Origin: M3007 sp038203695
Lineage (GTDB): Bacteria > Bacteroidota > Bacteroidia > Chitinophagales > Saprospiraceae
Length of the DNA stretch: 12,286 bases
Direction of reading: 5' to 3'
NCBI GenBank assembly: GCA_038203695.1
Contig: JBBRDQ010000159.1
Span: 1-12,286, forward strand
The notes beneath the pieces were generated by a model, which was not told where the DNA came from, ran no database searches, and saw nothing but the letters and a program-made list of their open reading frames with translations. Made by a program: the position numbers and the translations under genes. Of the stretch, positions 1 through 8,100 are shown piece by piece (position 1 is the first letter of the stretch; the number at the start of each line of letters is the position of its first letter).

Positions 1-2
1 TA

Positions 3-15
3 AGGTAATTTACCT
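3..15. promoter_or_regulatory. Perfect palindrome just upstream of the transporter gene
   Basis: AGGTAA-T-TTACCT is a perfect 6-bp dyad with a one-base centre. It ends 27 bp before the transporter start codon, and a further TACCTT half-site follows at 15-20. The position would suit an operator for a transcription factor controlling the symporter gene, but the window begins here, so the upstream context and promoter cannot be seen. A short AT-rich dyad can also arise by chance. Confidence 0.25.
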
Positions 16-42
16 ACCTTTCGTGCCGAAATTCCAACTAGT

Positions 43-1434
43 ATGGCACAACGAAGCCTTTCCCAACCGTCCCCTTTGCAGCCACCCGGACCCATCCGGC
101 CGCCATTAAGCGTACTAATTTTGTACGCCTGCGGTCAGTTGGGCTGGTCGCTGGCGGGGTATAGCGTTGGCAATTTGCTGATTTATTTTTACATGCCTCC
201 CGAACAAGGTACGCCGATTTTTCCATCGTATTTGTACCAGGGCGCGGTATTGGGTGTGTTTACCCTGATCGGCATACTAAGTGCCGGCGGGCGATTTCTG
301 GATGCCATTGTTGATCCGATCGTGGCCAATTGGAGCGACCGAAAAGTATCGCGCTATGGCAAGCGCCGGTGGTTTATGCTGGTGGGTGCCGTACCGTTTG
401 CGGTATTCAGTTACCTGGTTTTTCATCCGGTGCAGGTGGGCGAAAGTGCCACCAATTTTGTCGGACTGGCCGTGGTAATCAGCCTATACTACTTCTTTTT
501 TGCCTTTTATGTGATCCCTTACACGGCCCTGATCGCGGAGTTGGGCCACACACCGGAAGACCGGTTGCGCATCAGCACCTTGATTTCGGTGGCCTGGGCG
601 CTGGGATTTATTTTGGGCAACAGCGCCTATGCGCTACAGGGTATTTTTGAAAATGCCGACAAGTCGAACAGCGTCGCGGCCTTTCAAACATCCCTGGCGA
701 TTTTAAATGGTATTGCGTTGGTATTCATGCTGTTACCAGCCTTGTTCCTGCCCGAAAAAAAGTACGCCCGGCAGACAAACTCCGAAGAAGGGATTGGCCG
801 CGCCCTGCGCCTGGTTTTCAGCAACCGCAACTTCCGGCAATTTCTGGTGTCCGACCTGATGTACTGGCTGGCCGTCACGTTTATCCAGTTGGGCGTAGGA
901 TTTTACACGACCCTCCTGTTGGGATTGGATAAAGGATACGCATTTACCTTTTCTTTGGTTAGTTTTCTGACCAGTTTTATATTCTATGCCCCGGTCAATA
1001 TTCTGGCCAAACGCATTGGAAAACAACGACTTATGCTGGCGGGGTTTATTGTTTTCGCCATTGTTTTTTCATTCGTAGGCATTGCCAATAAAATCCCCTT
1101 ACCCAAAAGTGCCCTGTTGTACGGATTGGGCATTATGGCGGCTTTTCCGCTGGCCGTTTTCGGTATTTTACCCAATGCGGTCATTGGCGATGAGGTAGAA
1201 AAAGAAGAACAGCGCAGCGGCCGGCAACTGTCCGGGATGTTCTTTGGCGTGCGTGCTTTCGTCATGAAAGTGGGAGTTTCATTGGCCAACCTGATCTTCC
1301 CTTCGCTGCTGCTGGCGGGCAAAAGCACCGGCAACCCATTTGGAGTGCAATTGACTGCAGTAGCGGCCATTGTGTTTTGTATAATTGGCTGGACGACGTT
1401 TCGGAAATACGAAGCAGTTAATACCAACGGGTAA
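43..1434 (+). CDS. GPH-family (MelB-like) sugar:cation symporter, MFS fold
   Basis: A 463-residue inner-membrane transporter of usual length for the glycoside-pentoside-hexuronide:cation symporter family, expected to take up a sugar or glycoside together with Na+ or H+. About twelve hydrophobic segments are visible. The family signature GRFLDAIVDPIVANWSDR (residues 83-100) carries the D-x3-D pair (D87, D91) that corresponds to the cation-site aspartates D55/D59 of E. coli MelB, followed by RYGKRRWF at 104-111. PYTALIAELGHTPEDRLR lies in the middle loop region, and GDEVEKEEQRSGRQLSGMFFGVR precedes K409, which matches the family's conserved helix-XI lysine (MelB K377). The substrate cannot be read from sequence. 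The N-terminus is proline-rich for about 20 residues. The ATG at 43 is the first in-frame start, with no clear Shine-Dalgarno. No sugar-utilisation gene is adjacent in the window. It is convergent with the LytTR gene. Confidence 0.9.
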   Translation: MAQRSLSQPSPLQPPGPIRPPLSVLILYACGQLGWSLAGYSVGNLLIYFYMPPEQGTPIFPSYLYQGAVLGVFTLIGILSAGGRFLDAIVDPIVANWSDRKVSRYGKRRWFMLVGAVPFAVFSYLVFHPVQVGESATNFVGLAVVISLYYFFFAFYVIPYTALIAELGHTPEDRLRISTLISVAWALGFILGNSAYALQGIFENADKSNSVAAFQTSLAILNGIALVFMLLPALFLPEKKYARQTNSEEGIGRALRLVFSNRNFRQFLVSDLMYWLAVTFIQLGVGFYTTLLLGLDKGYAFTFSLVSFLTSFIFYAPVNILAKRIGKQRLMLAGFIVFAIVFSFVGIANKIPLPKSALLYGLGIMAAFPLAVFGILPNAVIGDEVEKEEQRSGRQLSGMFFGVRAFVMKVGVSLANLIFPSLLLAGKSTGNPFGVQLTAVAAIVFCIIGWTTFRKYEAVNTNG

Positions 1435-1458
1435 TGGACTGGAACAATGTGTCAGAAA

Positions 1459-1495
1459 CTGTTTTACAACCACTATTGAAGCGGTTGTAAAACGG
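1459..1495. terminator. Hairpin between convergent genes, probable bidirectional terminator
   Basis: GTTTTACAACC (1461-1471) and GGTTGTAAAAC (1483-1493) form a perfect 11-bp inverted repeat around an 11-nt loop. It can extend by a T.G and a C-G pair to 1459/1495. It starts 24 nt after the transporter stop codon, and on the plus strand a GGATTTT stretch follows, so it can act as an intrinsic terminator with a weak U-tract. The A/T-rich outer stem lets it serve the minus-strand transcript as well. A protein-binding palindrome is the alternative. Confidence 0.6.
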
Positions 1496-1545
1496 ATTTT
1501 AAAGACCTGGAATGATTGGTCAGCCAGACACCACGGCAAGCAAAT

Positions 1546-1665
1546 ATTCCACAGGCTGTCTGTCTGCGCAGCCACCGGATTTGAATACAACAGTGCGACG
1601 AGTATGCACCCCCCAATCAAGGAACCTGGATTCTATGTTTTCACAAGGAAAGGTTTGGTTATGAT
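1546..1665 (-). pseudogene. Relic of the 5' end of a TPR sensor kinase gene (paralogue of 2539-4791)
   Basis: Directly after the regulator stop codon, the minus strand encodes a signal-peptide-like stretch ending in PVAAQTDSLWN. This resembles the start of the intact kinase (ATGSQAQDRHAIDSLWN). The 15 nt ATTCCACAGGCTGTC (plus strand, 1546-1560) are identical to 4699-4713 in the kinase. The distance from the upstream TAA to the GAC codon of DSLWN is 105 nt here and 107 nt in the other copy. No in-frame ATG is present, the expected start position reads ATA, and the frame is shifted between there and the signal-peptide part. Beyond 1546 I see no convincing kinase similarity, so nearly the whole gene is lost. 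The reading rests on a short match plus conserved spacing. Confidence 0.55.
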
Positions 1666-2418
1666 TTATCGTACGCTCAATCTTTGTAACAGTTCCTCCT
1701 TCTCCGATTTAGCCACTGGAAGCCGCACACCATTGTCCAATTCCAATTGATCCTCATTTTTATGGTAGAAACGGATATGTTCCAAGTTAACCAAATACGA
1801 GCGATGTACCCGGTAAAATCCCAGGTCCTGTAGCATGGTATCGTATTCTCCGATATTCTTGGACACTACGACCTGTTTGGCATTATACAGGTGAAAGGTC
1901 GCATAAGCCCGGTCGGCAGCGATATAGATAATGGTGTGTATGTCAATGTATTCAATGGTATTGTGATTGGCAGGCAGGGCGATGCGCGACGGTTTTTGGT
2001 GGATTTGCCGACGCAGCATACTGTTGAAGAACAGTTCGTAGCGTTCAAACATTTCCCGGTTGTTGTGGTTGTGGCTGGCGCGCAGCACAGCGGCCATGAT
2101 TTCTTCTGCCAATGGCGGCTTATTCAGATAGTCGAGTGCACTCAAACGGATGGCTTGCTGGGCGTACTTATGATGCCCCGTCACAAAAATCACTTCAAAA
2201 TGGACGGGTTGAAGCTGTAACAGCATCTCTAACCCGCTCATGCCATCCATTTCAATATCCAAGAATACAAGATCGGGTTGCAGTTTTTTTATCTGCTCAA
2301 TTCCTTCCCGACCGGAGGTGCACATACTGAGGATCTGCACCATGGGGCAGTGCGTTTTCAGCAGGTGCGCGAGTGTCTCATTGCACTGGGGATCGTCGTC
2401 TATCAAAATTGATTGCAT
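1666..2418 (-). CDS. LytTR-family response regulator (CheY receiver + LytTR DNA-binding domain)
   Basis: A 250-residue cytoplasmic transcription regulator, the usual length for LytTR response regulators of Bacteroidota. The receiver domain (about 1-115) has the acidic pocket D7-D8-D9, phospho-acceptor D54 in VFLDIEMDGMSG, T80 in FVTGH and K100 in LNKPP, so all phosphorylation residues are present. The LytTR domain occupies about 145-250, with IEYIDIHTIIYIAADRAYATF followed by FYRVHRSYLVNLEHI. The start at 2418 (MQSILIDDD) is chosen because it begins the receiver's first strand. An in-frame ATG at 2481 would add 21 residues lying over the probable promoter. Its partner is almost certainly the kinase encoded just upstream (stop at 2539, 120 nt gap). 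Its own promoter-like -7 element lies at 2466-2473, so it need not depend on read-through. Confidence 0.93.
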   Translation of the reverse strand: MQSILIDDDPQCNETLAHLLKTHCPMVQILSMCTSGREGIEQIKKLQPDLVFLDIEMDGMSGLEMLLQLQPVHFEVIFVTGHHKYAQQAIRLSALDYLNKPPLAEEIMAAVLRASHNHNNREMFERYELFFNSMLRRQIHQKPSRIALPANHNTIEYIDIHTIIYIAADRAYATFHLYNAKQVVVSKNIGEYDTMLQDLGFYRVHRSYLVNLEHIRFYHKNEDQLELDNGVRLPVAKSEKEELLQRLSVR

Positions 2419-2433
2419 GGGATTAATATTGTA

Positions 2434-2455
2434 GAAACCGTTCCTAAGCGGTTTC
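2434..2455 (-). promoter_or_regulatory. Leader hairpin upstream of the LytTR start
   Basis: GAAACCG and CGGTTTC form a perfect 7-bp stem with an 8-nt loop, 16 nt upstream of the regulator ATG. The equivalent place in copy B (4908-4928) still folds: GTAACC pairs with GGTTGC, where an A-T pair has become T.G. Preserved pairing despite changed bases suggests the structure matters, either as RNA in the 5' leader or as an operator dyad. Confidence 0.45.
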
Positions 2456-2465
2456 TCGACAAAGA

Positions 2466-2473
2466 CAAATGTA
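2466..2473 (-). promoter_or_regulatory. Promoter -7 element for the LytTR gene
   Basis: On the minus strand this reads TACATTTG, an exact match to the Bacteroidota consensus TAnnTTTG, 47 nt before the regulator ATG. It is conserved in the duplicated copy (4939-4946). I see no clear TTG -33 element at the usual spacing, so the promoter may be activator-dependent or weak. Confidence 0.5.
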
Positions 2474-2538
2474 AGACACAAGATAAATCACCGTTGCATT
2501 TTGTCCTATTTTTAAAATTCTCTTGGCGCAATGAGTGG

Positions 2539-4791
2539 TTAAATTAAAACTACTACCCGCGTGCCCGACGGGCTGCCATTTGCAGCGGTCAAATCCGTAA
2601 ACTGAATCGGGTTAGCCACCTTGTGCTGATGCCACAACTGCAGGCGGTCGGCGGTGATTTTCAGGCCCATCGAAGGGTTGGTGTTGGCGGATTTTATCGA
2701 ACGCCCGATGCCATTGTCTTCAATAATACAGCAGATATGGCCGCCCGGCGGTTTGGAAATATGGATTCGTAGCAACCCCTGTCCCTCTTTTTTAGGCCGA
2801 ATACCGTGGATGATCGCATTTTCAATAAAGGGCTGGAGGATCATGCTGGGAATACGCGTCTCGAAAGTATCCACCTCGTCGGCGACCTGGATGTCGAATT
2901 GAAAGCCCTGTTCGATGCGTTTTTGCTCTACTTCCAGGTATTGGGTGAGCAGTTCGATCTCTTTTTCCAGCGTAACCGTCGGGTGCTGCGAATTTTCGAG
3001 GATGTTGCGCATGACGCGGGCGAACCGGCTCAGGTAATCACTGGCCGCAGCCGTATCGTTGCGGACAATGTAACTGTTGATGGCATTCATCGAATTGAAG
3101 AGAAAATGTGGATTCATTTGGGCGCGAAGGGCCCGCATTTCCACCTCGGCAACCTTTCGGTCGTTGGCGGCTTGCTGGCGCAGGCGGAAAATATAAAACG
3201 CACCGCCGCCGAGCACCAACAGGGCGCCCAACAACCCGATAATGCGGTTGCGCCGGGCGGCATCGGCTTCCTGTTCCGTTTTCAGGGCAGCTACCTGACT
3301 GGCGTTTTGGGTTTGGGTGAGGACGAGTCGCAGTTGCTGCGTCGCCAGCGAGTCATCTTTGCGATGAAGGGAAAGCGACTGGATCTGGTTGTCGCGGCCT
3401 AGGAGTTGGAGTATGATTTCGCGTTTTTCGGCGTCCGTTTTATTGCGAAAGAGCTGGTCCGTTTGTTCGCGGATGCGGATTTCGGAAGCAAGATTCCGAT
3501 TGGCCAGTTGGAACATCTGCAAACTGTCCGCCACGATCTTCCGCTCAAAACCGAAACTGACTTCGGCGGCCGTCATATCGCGGATTTTATCGGCGTTTAG
3601 CAGTGAGTCTTCGTAGATTTTGTACTGCACGTAGGCGGCGTAGGCTTTGGGGAAATCGGCGGAGGCGGAGGTCGCATAATAACCCGCCAGCAGGTTGTAG
3701 GCGCGGGATGCTCCGGCATAGGCCTGATTGTGCGTTGCTATTTCAATGGCTTTTTGATAGTAATAGACAACACTGTCTGGATGGGTATTGGAACGCGCAT
3801 ACACCAGCCCTAAACCCGTGTAATAATTTATTTGACCACCTACCTCCTCTATCATCCCGGCAGTGTTTTTATAGTTGCGCCACGCTTCATTAGCCATTTC
3901 GATGTTGCCGAGTGCTGAATAACAATTGGCGCTTTGCAGCCAGTACTGCCCTATTTCAAAAGGGGTTTTAATTTTGGGTAAAAGTGGGGTTGCCTTATCT
4001 ATGTAGGTTAAAGCAATATGGTGATTTTCACCAATCTCCCAGTAATTTGCTACTGATAAATAACCCAGGAATAAATTACTGGTGTTTCTATACTGTTCTG
4101 CGTGCTGGATAAGTTTATTCGCGTACAGCAAAAGTCGAGCGGTATCCTTAGATTCTGCGAAAGAAATTGCCAGGGACCTGTAAGCGGGTGCGAGCAGGTC
4201 CTTTTGATTATATTTATCGGCTAAGTTCGCCGCTTTAATATTATAATCAACCGCTTTCAGTGCATTCCCTTTGTTTCCAAACGCTGCCGCCAGGTTTAAA
4301 TTTACCTGGCATTCCAATCGCTGGTCTTTTGCATATCTCGCCATTTCAAGGGCTTTGTTGAGCACTGTAATCGCCGAATCGTATAATTGCAACCGGGAGT
4401 ACGTGCCCCCTAAATTACCGTAAACCGCTCCGTGCGCGTAACCGTACTGTTCGGCAATCTTAATGGCTTCCCAATTGTAAAACAGTGCTTTACGCAGATT
4501 AAATCTCCGGTTTTCAACCGCACCCATATCTTTTAAATACAAGAAACTGCCTTTCCTCCAACCTATTTTTGCAGATTGCAACTGCAGCAATTCCAGGATA
4601 CTAACAGCCGAGTCCTGATCGAACGGCAGCAAATAACGGATGGCCAGACGATCCAAAGCGAGCAAACCGATCGTGTCCTTTTGATGGGTTTGATATACAT
4701 TCCACAGGCTGTCGATTGCGTGCCTGTCCTGCGCCTGGCTGCCCGTAGCAAACAAAATACTTAGGACGAGGAGGGCTGATGTTTTAGTCAT
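2539..4791 (-). CDS. TPR-repeat sensor histidine kinase, LytS/His_kinase (PF06580) type
   Basis: A 750-residue inner-membrane kinase. Residues 1-21 form a signal peptide (MTKTSALLVLSILFATGSQAQ). The periplasmic part carries about seven TPR-like helical repeats (about 117-397), then a long Gln/Arg-rich coiled coil (about 400-510). One transmembrane segment follows at about 515-535 (IIGLLGALLVLGGGAFYIF). The cytoplasmic catalytic part has the H-box MNPHFLFNSMNAINSYI with H562, the N-box QPFIENAIIHGI with N658, and the G-box EDNGIGR with D692, so it looks catalytically complete. Start 4791 is preferred because it begins the signal peptide. The longer in-frame starts (4836, 4953) lie inside a regulator relic and the upstream promoter. 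Its partner is the LytTR regulator downstream on the same strand. A promoter-like element at 4939-4946 implies a leader of roughly 140 nt. The ligand is unknown. Confidence 0.92.
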   Translation of the reverse strand: MTKTSALLVLSILFATGSQAQDRHAIDSLWNVYQTHQKDTIGLLALDRLAIRYLLPFDQDSAVSILELLQLQSAKIGWRKGSFLYLKDMGAVENRRFNLRKALFYNWEAIKIAEQYGYAHGAVYGNLGGTYSRLQLYDSAITVLNKALEMARYAKDQRLECQVNLNLAAAFGNKGNALKAVDYNIKAANLADKYNQKDLLAPAYRSLAISFAESKDTARLLLYANKLIQHAEQYRNTSNLFLGYLSVANYWEIGENHHIALTYIDKATPLLPKIKTPFEIGQYWLQSANCYSALGNIEMANEAWRNYKNTAGMIEEVGGQINYYTGLGLVYARSNTHPDSVVYYYQKAIEIATHNQAYAGASRAYNLLAGYYATSASADFPKAYAAYVQYKIYEDSLLNADKIRDMTAAEVSFGFERKIVADSLQMFQLANRNLASEIRIREQTDQLFRNKTDAEKREIILQLLGRDNQIQSLSLHRKDDSLATQQLRLVLTQTQNASQVAALKTEQEADAARRNRIIGLLGALLVLGGGAFYIFRLRQQAANDRKVAEVEMRALRAQMNPHFLFNSMNAINSYIVRNDTAAASDYLSRFARVMRNILENSQHPTVTLEKEIELLTQYLEVEQKRIEQGFQFDIQVADEVDTFETRIPSMILQPFIENAIIHGIRPKKEGQGLLRIHISKPPGGHICCIIEDNGIGRSIKSANTNPSMGLKITADRLQLWHQHKVANPIQFTDLTAANGSPSGTRVVVLI

Positions 4792-4820
4792 GGCGAGGGT
4801 GGTTTTATTATTTATACGCG

Positions 4821-4892
4821 TTATCGCACGCTCCATGTTTGTAAAAATTCTTCCTGCGTCGATTCTATTACTGGAATCAAAATTGATTGCGT
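4821..4892 (-). pseudogene. 23-codon relic of a second LytTR regulator (internal deletion)
   Basis: Read on the minus strand, this segment encodes TQSILI joined to PVIESTQEEFLQTWSVR and a stop. The first part matches the intact regulator's start MQSILI, with ATG changed to ACG. The second part matches its last 17 residues, PVAKSEKEELLQRLSVR, plus the TAA. Over the final 15 codons I count 35 of 45 identical nucleotides. The two ends are fused in frame, with about 227 codons missing (equivalent to roughly 1720-2401). The kinase start codon follows 29 nt after the relic's stop. The piece is probably untranslated, because its start codon is lost, but it forms most of the kinase's 5' leader. Confidence 0.8.
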
Positions 4893-5005
4893 GGGATCGA
4901 TATTGTAGCAACCGTATTAAGTGGTTACCTGACAAAGACAAATGTAGACACAAGATAAATCACCGTTACATTTTATCCCGTTTTTTTAAATTTTCCTGGC
5001 GCAAT
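4876..5005 (-). repeat. Duplicated promoter/leader block, copy B (in front of the kinase)
   Basis: This 130-bp block is the second copy of 2402-2532 in the same orientation, with the same -7 element and a weakened but still foldable hairpin at 4908-4928. It lies upstream of the regulator relic and the kinase, so it likely drives the kinase today. Just beyond it, CGTGCCCTTCGG (5023-5034) resembles CGTGCCCGACGG (2560-2571) in the kinase 3' end. That hints the duplication may once have extended into a preceding kinase tail. Confidence 0.88.
4939..4946 (-). promoter_or_regulatory. Promoter -7 element for the kinase gene
   Basis: On the minus strand this reads TACATTTG, an exact TAnnTTTG match, conserved with 2466-2473. 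It lies about 148 nt upstream of the kinase ATG at 4791, and the intervening leader contains the regulator relic. One base just upstream of it is missing relative to copy A. No good -33 element was found. Confidence 0.5.
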
Positions 5006-5165
5006 CTCTTGGTTGGCCCAATCGTGCCCTTCGGAAACAAAACCACGCAACTCGTAAAAACGCCCAAACACACCCGCCAAATCCCCTGAACTTTGGTGCA
5101 TTCATCCAATGGTTTGAATTAGTTGCCTACCTGTTTACTGAATACGTCATTAACCTACATCCGTC

Positions 5166-8100
5166 ATGCGCATAAAAAAAACCTTTACACCTACTTCGAT
5201 CATATTGATGGCAATTGTAGCAGGCTCGCTGACATCTGCTTCCCTCGCTGCCCAACCCGCTAACGATAACTGCTCCAATGCACAAACAATCCAGGTAGGC
5301 GCATACAATGCAGCCTATCCTGGCACCACTATTGGCGCCACGCATTCTACCCCGGAAGCAATTTGCGCAGGTGTGGACGACGACGATGATGTGTGGTACC
5401 AGTTTGAGGCCACTGCTACGGCACACAACGTCTTTTTACAGGGACAAAACGGCTTCAATGGCATTCTGGAAGTAAGCAGTGGTACTTGTGCGAGTTTTAC
5501 CAACTTGGCGTGCGCCAATACGACAGGGTCGTCCGGCATAGAATATGTGATACTAACCGGCCTTACGGTCGGCAATACGTACTTTATACGGATTTACTCC
5601 GCCACCAATAGCCCGTCGGCGCAGGGTGATTTTGAGATAAAAGTGGTAATGCCCAATGATGTTTGTACGGATGCCATCGAACTAATACCTGCTACTGGAT
5701 TGGATGTCCGGTACAATACTACGCTGGGTGCCACCGCTTCGGGGCTGCCTGCAGCACCTTGTGCCGGCACTCCGGACGATGAAGTATGGTTCAAGTTTAC
5801 CGCTGCGCATCCTTACAATACCGTACACGTGTTCATGGACGGTAGTTTCGATGGCGTGGTGCAAGTACGGAGCGGTGCTTGTGGCAGTCAAACCAGCGTG
5901 GCTTGCGCGAATAATGGAGGAAATGGGGATCTGGAGGAAATTACCCTGCCCAGCCTGACGGTCGGGCAGACTTACTACATCCGTGTATGGTCTTTTGGAA
6001 ATGGTACGGCTACGCAGGGCAATTTTTTCATCTGCGTCACGGAGTTTATTACGACTACGCCCGTCGCGAATGATGAGTGCAGTACTGCCATATCCATTAC
6101 CCCCGCTGGTACCTGTACAAGTACCAGCGGCACCACCCTAGGCGCTTCCGCATCGGCCCAACCAACCATCTGCGACGGCGGTACCGATGACGATGTATGG
6201 TATCAATTCATCGCTACCGATGTAGATCATACCGTTCAGATGGAATGCACCAATTTCGACGGCGTGCTAGAAGTTCTTTCGGGCAATTGTGGCGCACTCA
6301 GCAACCTTGGCTGTTCGGATATTACGGGCTATGGCGGTATTGAAGAAGTGTCGTTGACGGGCCTGACCATCGGCAACACGTATTACATCAGAATGTGGTC
6401 GTATGCCACTGGATACGACCAGGGCAATTTTAATGTCTGCGTAACCGTACCACCCATGCCACCTGCCAATAATAATTGCAGCGCAGCTACGCCCCTTATC
6501 GGAGCCGCTGTTTGTAACTATACGGCCGGGACTACGATCAATGCGACCAATTCCACCGGGTCATTTTGTTTAGGCGATGCGTTCGATGATGTATGGTACA
6601 CTTTTACGCCGACCCAAGCCGATTATACCGTTCAACTTAACTGCCTCGGCAGTTTCGACGGTGTGATGATGGTCGGAGAGAATACCAACAATTGTACTTC
6701 AATTGGTAATTTGAATTGTTACAATGCAACCGGTGCCGGAGGTCTGGAGACCGCTACCCTGACGGGTCTGCAAATTGGCATCCCGTACTTGATTCAGGTA
6801 TTTTCCTTTGGTGGCACCGGGGAAGAAGGCAATTTTGAAATATGCCTGATCGCCGATCCCGTCACGCCAGTCAATGACAACTGCGGCGGGGCTATTGTCC
6901 TGATCCCGGGCCAAACCTGCAATTACACGACCGGTACAACCCAATTGACCGATCCCACCAATACGTATACGCCGCTGGACTGCCCGTACGGCAACGCGGA
7001 CGATGATGTATGGTATAAATTTACGGCTAGTACTCCCCAAGTAACTGTCCACCTTAATTGCATCGGTAGTTTTAACGGCGTGATGGAAGCCATGCAAGGC
7101 TTAAACGGCGGCAACTGCACGGGTTTCATCAGTGCCGGATGCAGCAATAATACAGGCGGTGCCGGACAAGTAGAAACGATTGAAATGAACAACTTGGTCG
7201 CAGGCGAAATCTATTTTATCCACCTTTGGTCTTTTGGCGGTGCGGGTAGTCAGGGCGATTTTCAAATTTGTGTGCAATTGCCCCCGGCACCCACAAACGA
7301 CGATTGCGCCAACGCCCACAACCTAACACCCAGTGCCAATGCAACCTGTACCGCTACATCGAGCAGTAATGGCACTACGGTCAATGCGACCAATTCCGCC
7401 CCGGCGGGTACTTGCGCCGGCAATCCAGACGATGATGTGTGGTATTTGTTCACGGCGACGAGTCCGTTGCATTTGATTCGAATGACGTGCAACAGTGGTT
7501 TTGATGGAGTGCTGGAACTCCGTTCGGGTGCTTGCGGCGCATCAACTTCCATCGTCTGTACGAATGCTGCGGGCAGCGGCGGCACCGAAGAACTACGCCT
7601 AAACAACCTGACGGTGGGAACCGTTTACGCTATTCGCATCTGGTCATTTGGCAATGGCGGCAGTAGTACAGGCACTTTCGAGGTGTGCGTGACCTCGCCG
7701 CCCATTAACGACGATTGTCAATACGCCACCTTAATTACCGCTAATAATAGCCCTTCGTGCGCCAATAGCACCAATGGTTCCACTGCTGGGGCGAGCCTTT
7801 CTGCGCCCGCGCCCTCCTGTGCGTCGGGTGATATGTTTGCGGATGTATGGTATAAATTCGTGGCGACCAGTACCACCCATATCGTCAATGTAACGGGAAA
7901 TGGCGTGTATCCAAAGGCATCGGTATATGCCAGTTGTGGCAGTAGTGCCATTGCTTGTATCGGCATCGGATTAAATGAATTTGTATCCGGCGCGGCTACT
8001 GGTTTGACCGTAGGCAACACCTATTATGTGCGGATTTATATGGCGGGACTTGCTGGTACATTTACGCTTTGTGTAGCGGTGCCACAGCCCAATGACGAAT

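Larger units (their letters stand above)
2402..2532 (-). repeat. Duplicated promoter/leader block, copy A (in front of the LytTR regulator)
   Basis: This 131-bp block covers the first codons of the regulator, its leader and its promoter region. It recurs at 4876-5005 in the same orientation. By hand alignment about 17 substitutions and 3 single-base indels separate the copies, roughly 84% identity, with long identical runs such as ACAAGATAAATCACCGTT. Most differences are transitions. The block contains a -7 element and a leader hairpin, annotated separately. Confidence 0.9.

Noticed and set aside
984..1427. Minus-strand open frame inside the symporter gene
   Set aside because: It lies wholly opposite a clearly coding membrane protein and shows no domain; it is a shadow of that gene.
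2419..2481. Longer LytTR regulator start at 2481
   Set aside because: The extra 21 residues read over the leader hairpin and the -7 element. The receiver domain begins exactly at MQSILIDDD.
4792..4953. Longer kinase starts at 4953 or 4836
   Set aside because: These would place 54 or 15 extra residues before a clean signal peptide, and they overlap the duplicated promoter block and the regulator relic. The start at 4791 is far better supported.
5113..5143. TTTG-N19-TACTGAAT as promoter of the giant gene
   Set aside because: The second part matches TAnnTTTG poorly, only the TA. The spacing is right but not enough to call a promoter.
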